DNA of 64,000 bases from Paratrimastix pyriformis (Eukaryota; Preaxostyla; Paratrimastigidae). A program made the position numbers and the translations under genes. The stretch spans positions 1 to 64,000 of the forward strand of contig JAPMOS010000111.1 in assembly GCA_027972325.1 (NCBI GenBank). The letters are read 5' to 3'. Shown in pieces: positions 63,989-64,000 of the stretch (positions within the stretch are counted from its first letter, which is position 1; each line of letters opens with the position of its first letter). Below the pieces are notes generated by a model, which did not search any database, was not told the origin of the DNA, and worked only from the letters and a program-made list of their open reading frames with translations.

Positions 63989-64000
63989 CAAGGAGTGGGG
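63989..64000 (-). tRNA. Possible tRNA-Leu, cut by window end
   Basis: The last bases GCAAGGAGTGGG are identical to the 3' end (plus-strand view) of the minus-strand tRNA-Leu at 37094-37174. Only 12 bases are visible. Confidence 0.3.

Overview
This window is nuclear DNA from a eukaryote, most likely a free-living protist. The evidence is spliced genes with many very short GT-AG introns (about 33 to 170 nt), eukaryotic tRNA genes (one with an anticodon-loop intron), a eukaryotic ribosomal protein uL23 gene, TRAF, F-box/LRR, ARM-repeat and MyTH4-RhoGAP proteins, and non-LTR retrotransposon pieces. Coding DNA is GC-rich. Introns and intergenic DNA are full of simple repeats. A metamonad such as Paratrimastix is one possible source, but that is a guess; nothing here fixes the species.

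Layout. 0-1.8 kb: low-complexity DNA and a broken retroelement fragment. 1.8-11.6 kb (minus): a large multi-exon gene for a coiled-coil protein with a recurrent Cys-Thr-Phe-Arg-Pro motif; its introns hold satellites, two tRNA genes and an 18S rRNA fragment. 11.6-18 kb: a poly-Asn/Gln gene, tandem repeats and poorly resolved minus-strand exons. 18.4-20.3 kb (minus): RING/TRAF zinc-finger/coiled-coil protein. 20.5-21.0 kb: pseudogene copy of an F-box/LRR gene. 21.6-26.3 kb (plus): ARM-repeat gene. 26.8-29.4 kb (minus): proline-rich coiled-coil gene. 30.9-33.0 kb (plus): F-box/LRR gene. 33.8-37.7 kb: an imperfect palindrome with three tRNA genes in each arm. 37.9-39.1 kb: fragmentary plus-strand exons. 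39.7-44.4 kb (minus): an apparently intact 4-exon F-box/LRR gene with a C-terminal repeated module. 45.3-52.2 kb (minus): its paralogue, broken by a frameshift and by a 2.4-kb insert holding the 3' part of a GH43 glycosidase gene, a LINE 3' end and the 5' part of a threonine aldolase gene. 52.5-53.8 kb: 5'-truncated LINE. 54.2-55.3 kb: small minus-strand exons. 55.5-56.1 kb (plus): uL23. 56.4-63.6 kb (minus): an ARHGAP39-like gene (WW-WW-MyTH4-RhoGAP) with a tRNA-Thr in one intron. 63.7-64.0 kb: intergenic DNA, possibly the edge of a tRNA-Leu.

No operon-like organisation or shared pathway is visible. Two themes run through the window. The first is gene-family churn of F-box/LRR proteins: one complete four-exon gene, one broken copy, one related plus-strand gene and its truncated pseudogene. 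The second is intron growth by microsatellites and by tandem duplications that cross exon borders while the exons themselves stay open. Exon limits below come from reading frames and GT/AG signals by eye. They are exact for uL23, the threonine aldolase fragment and the 39.7-44.4 kb gene, and approximate elsewhere.
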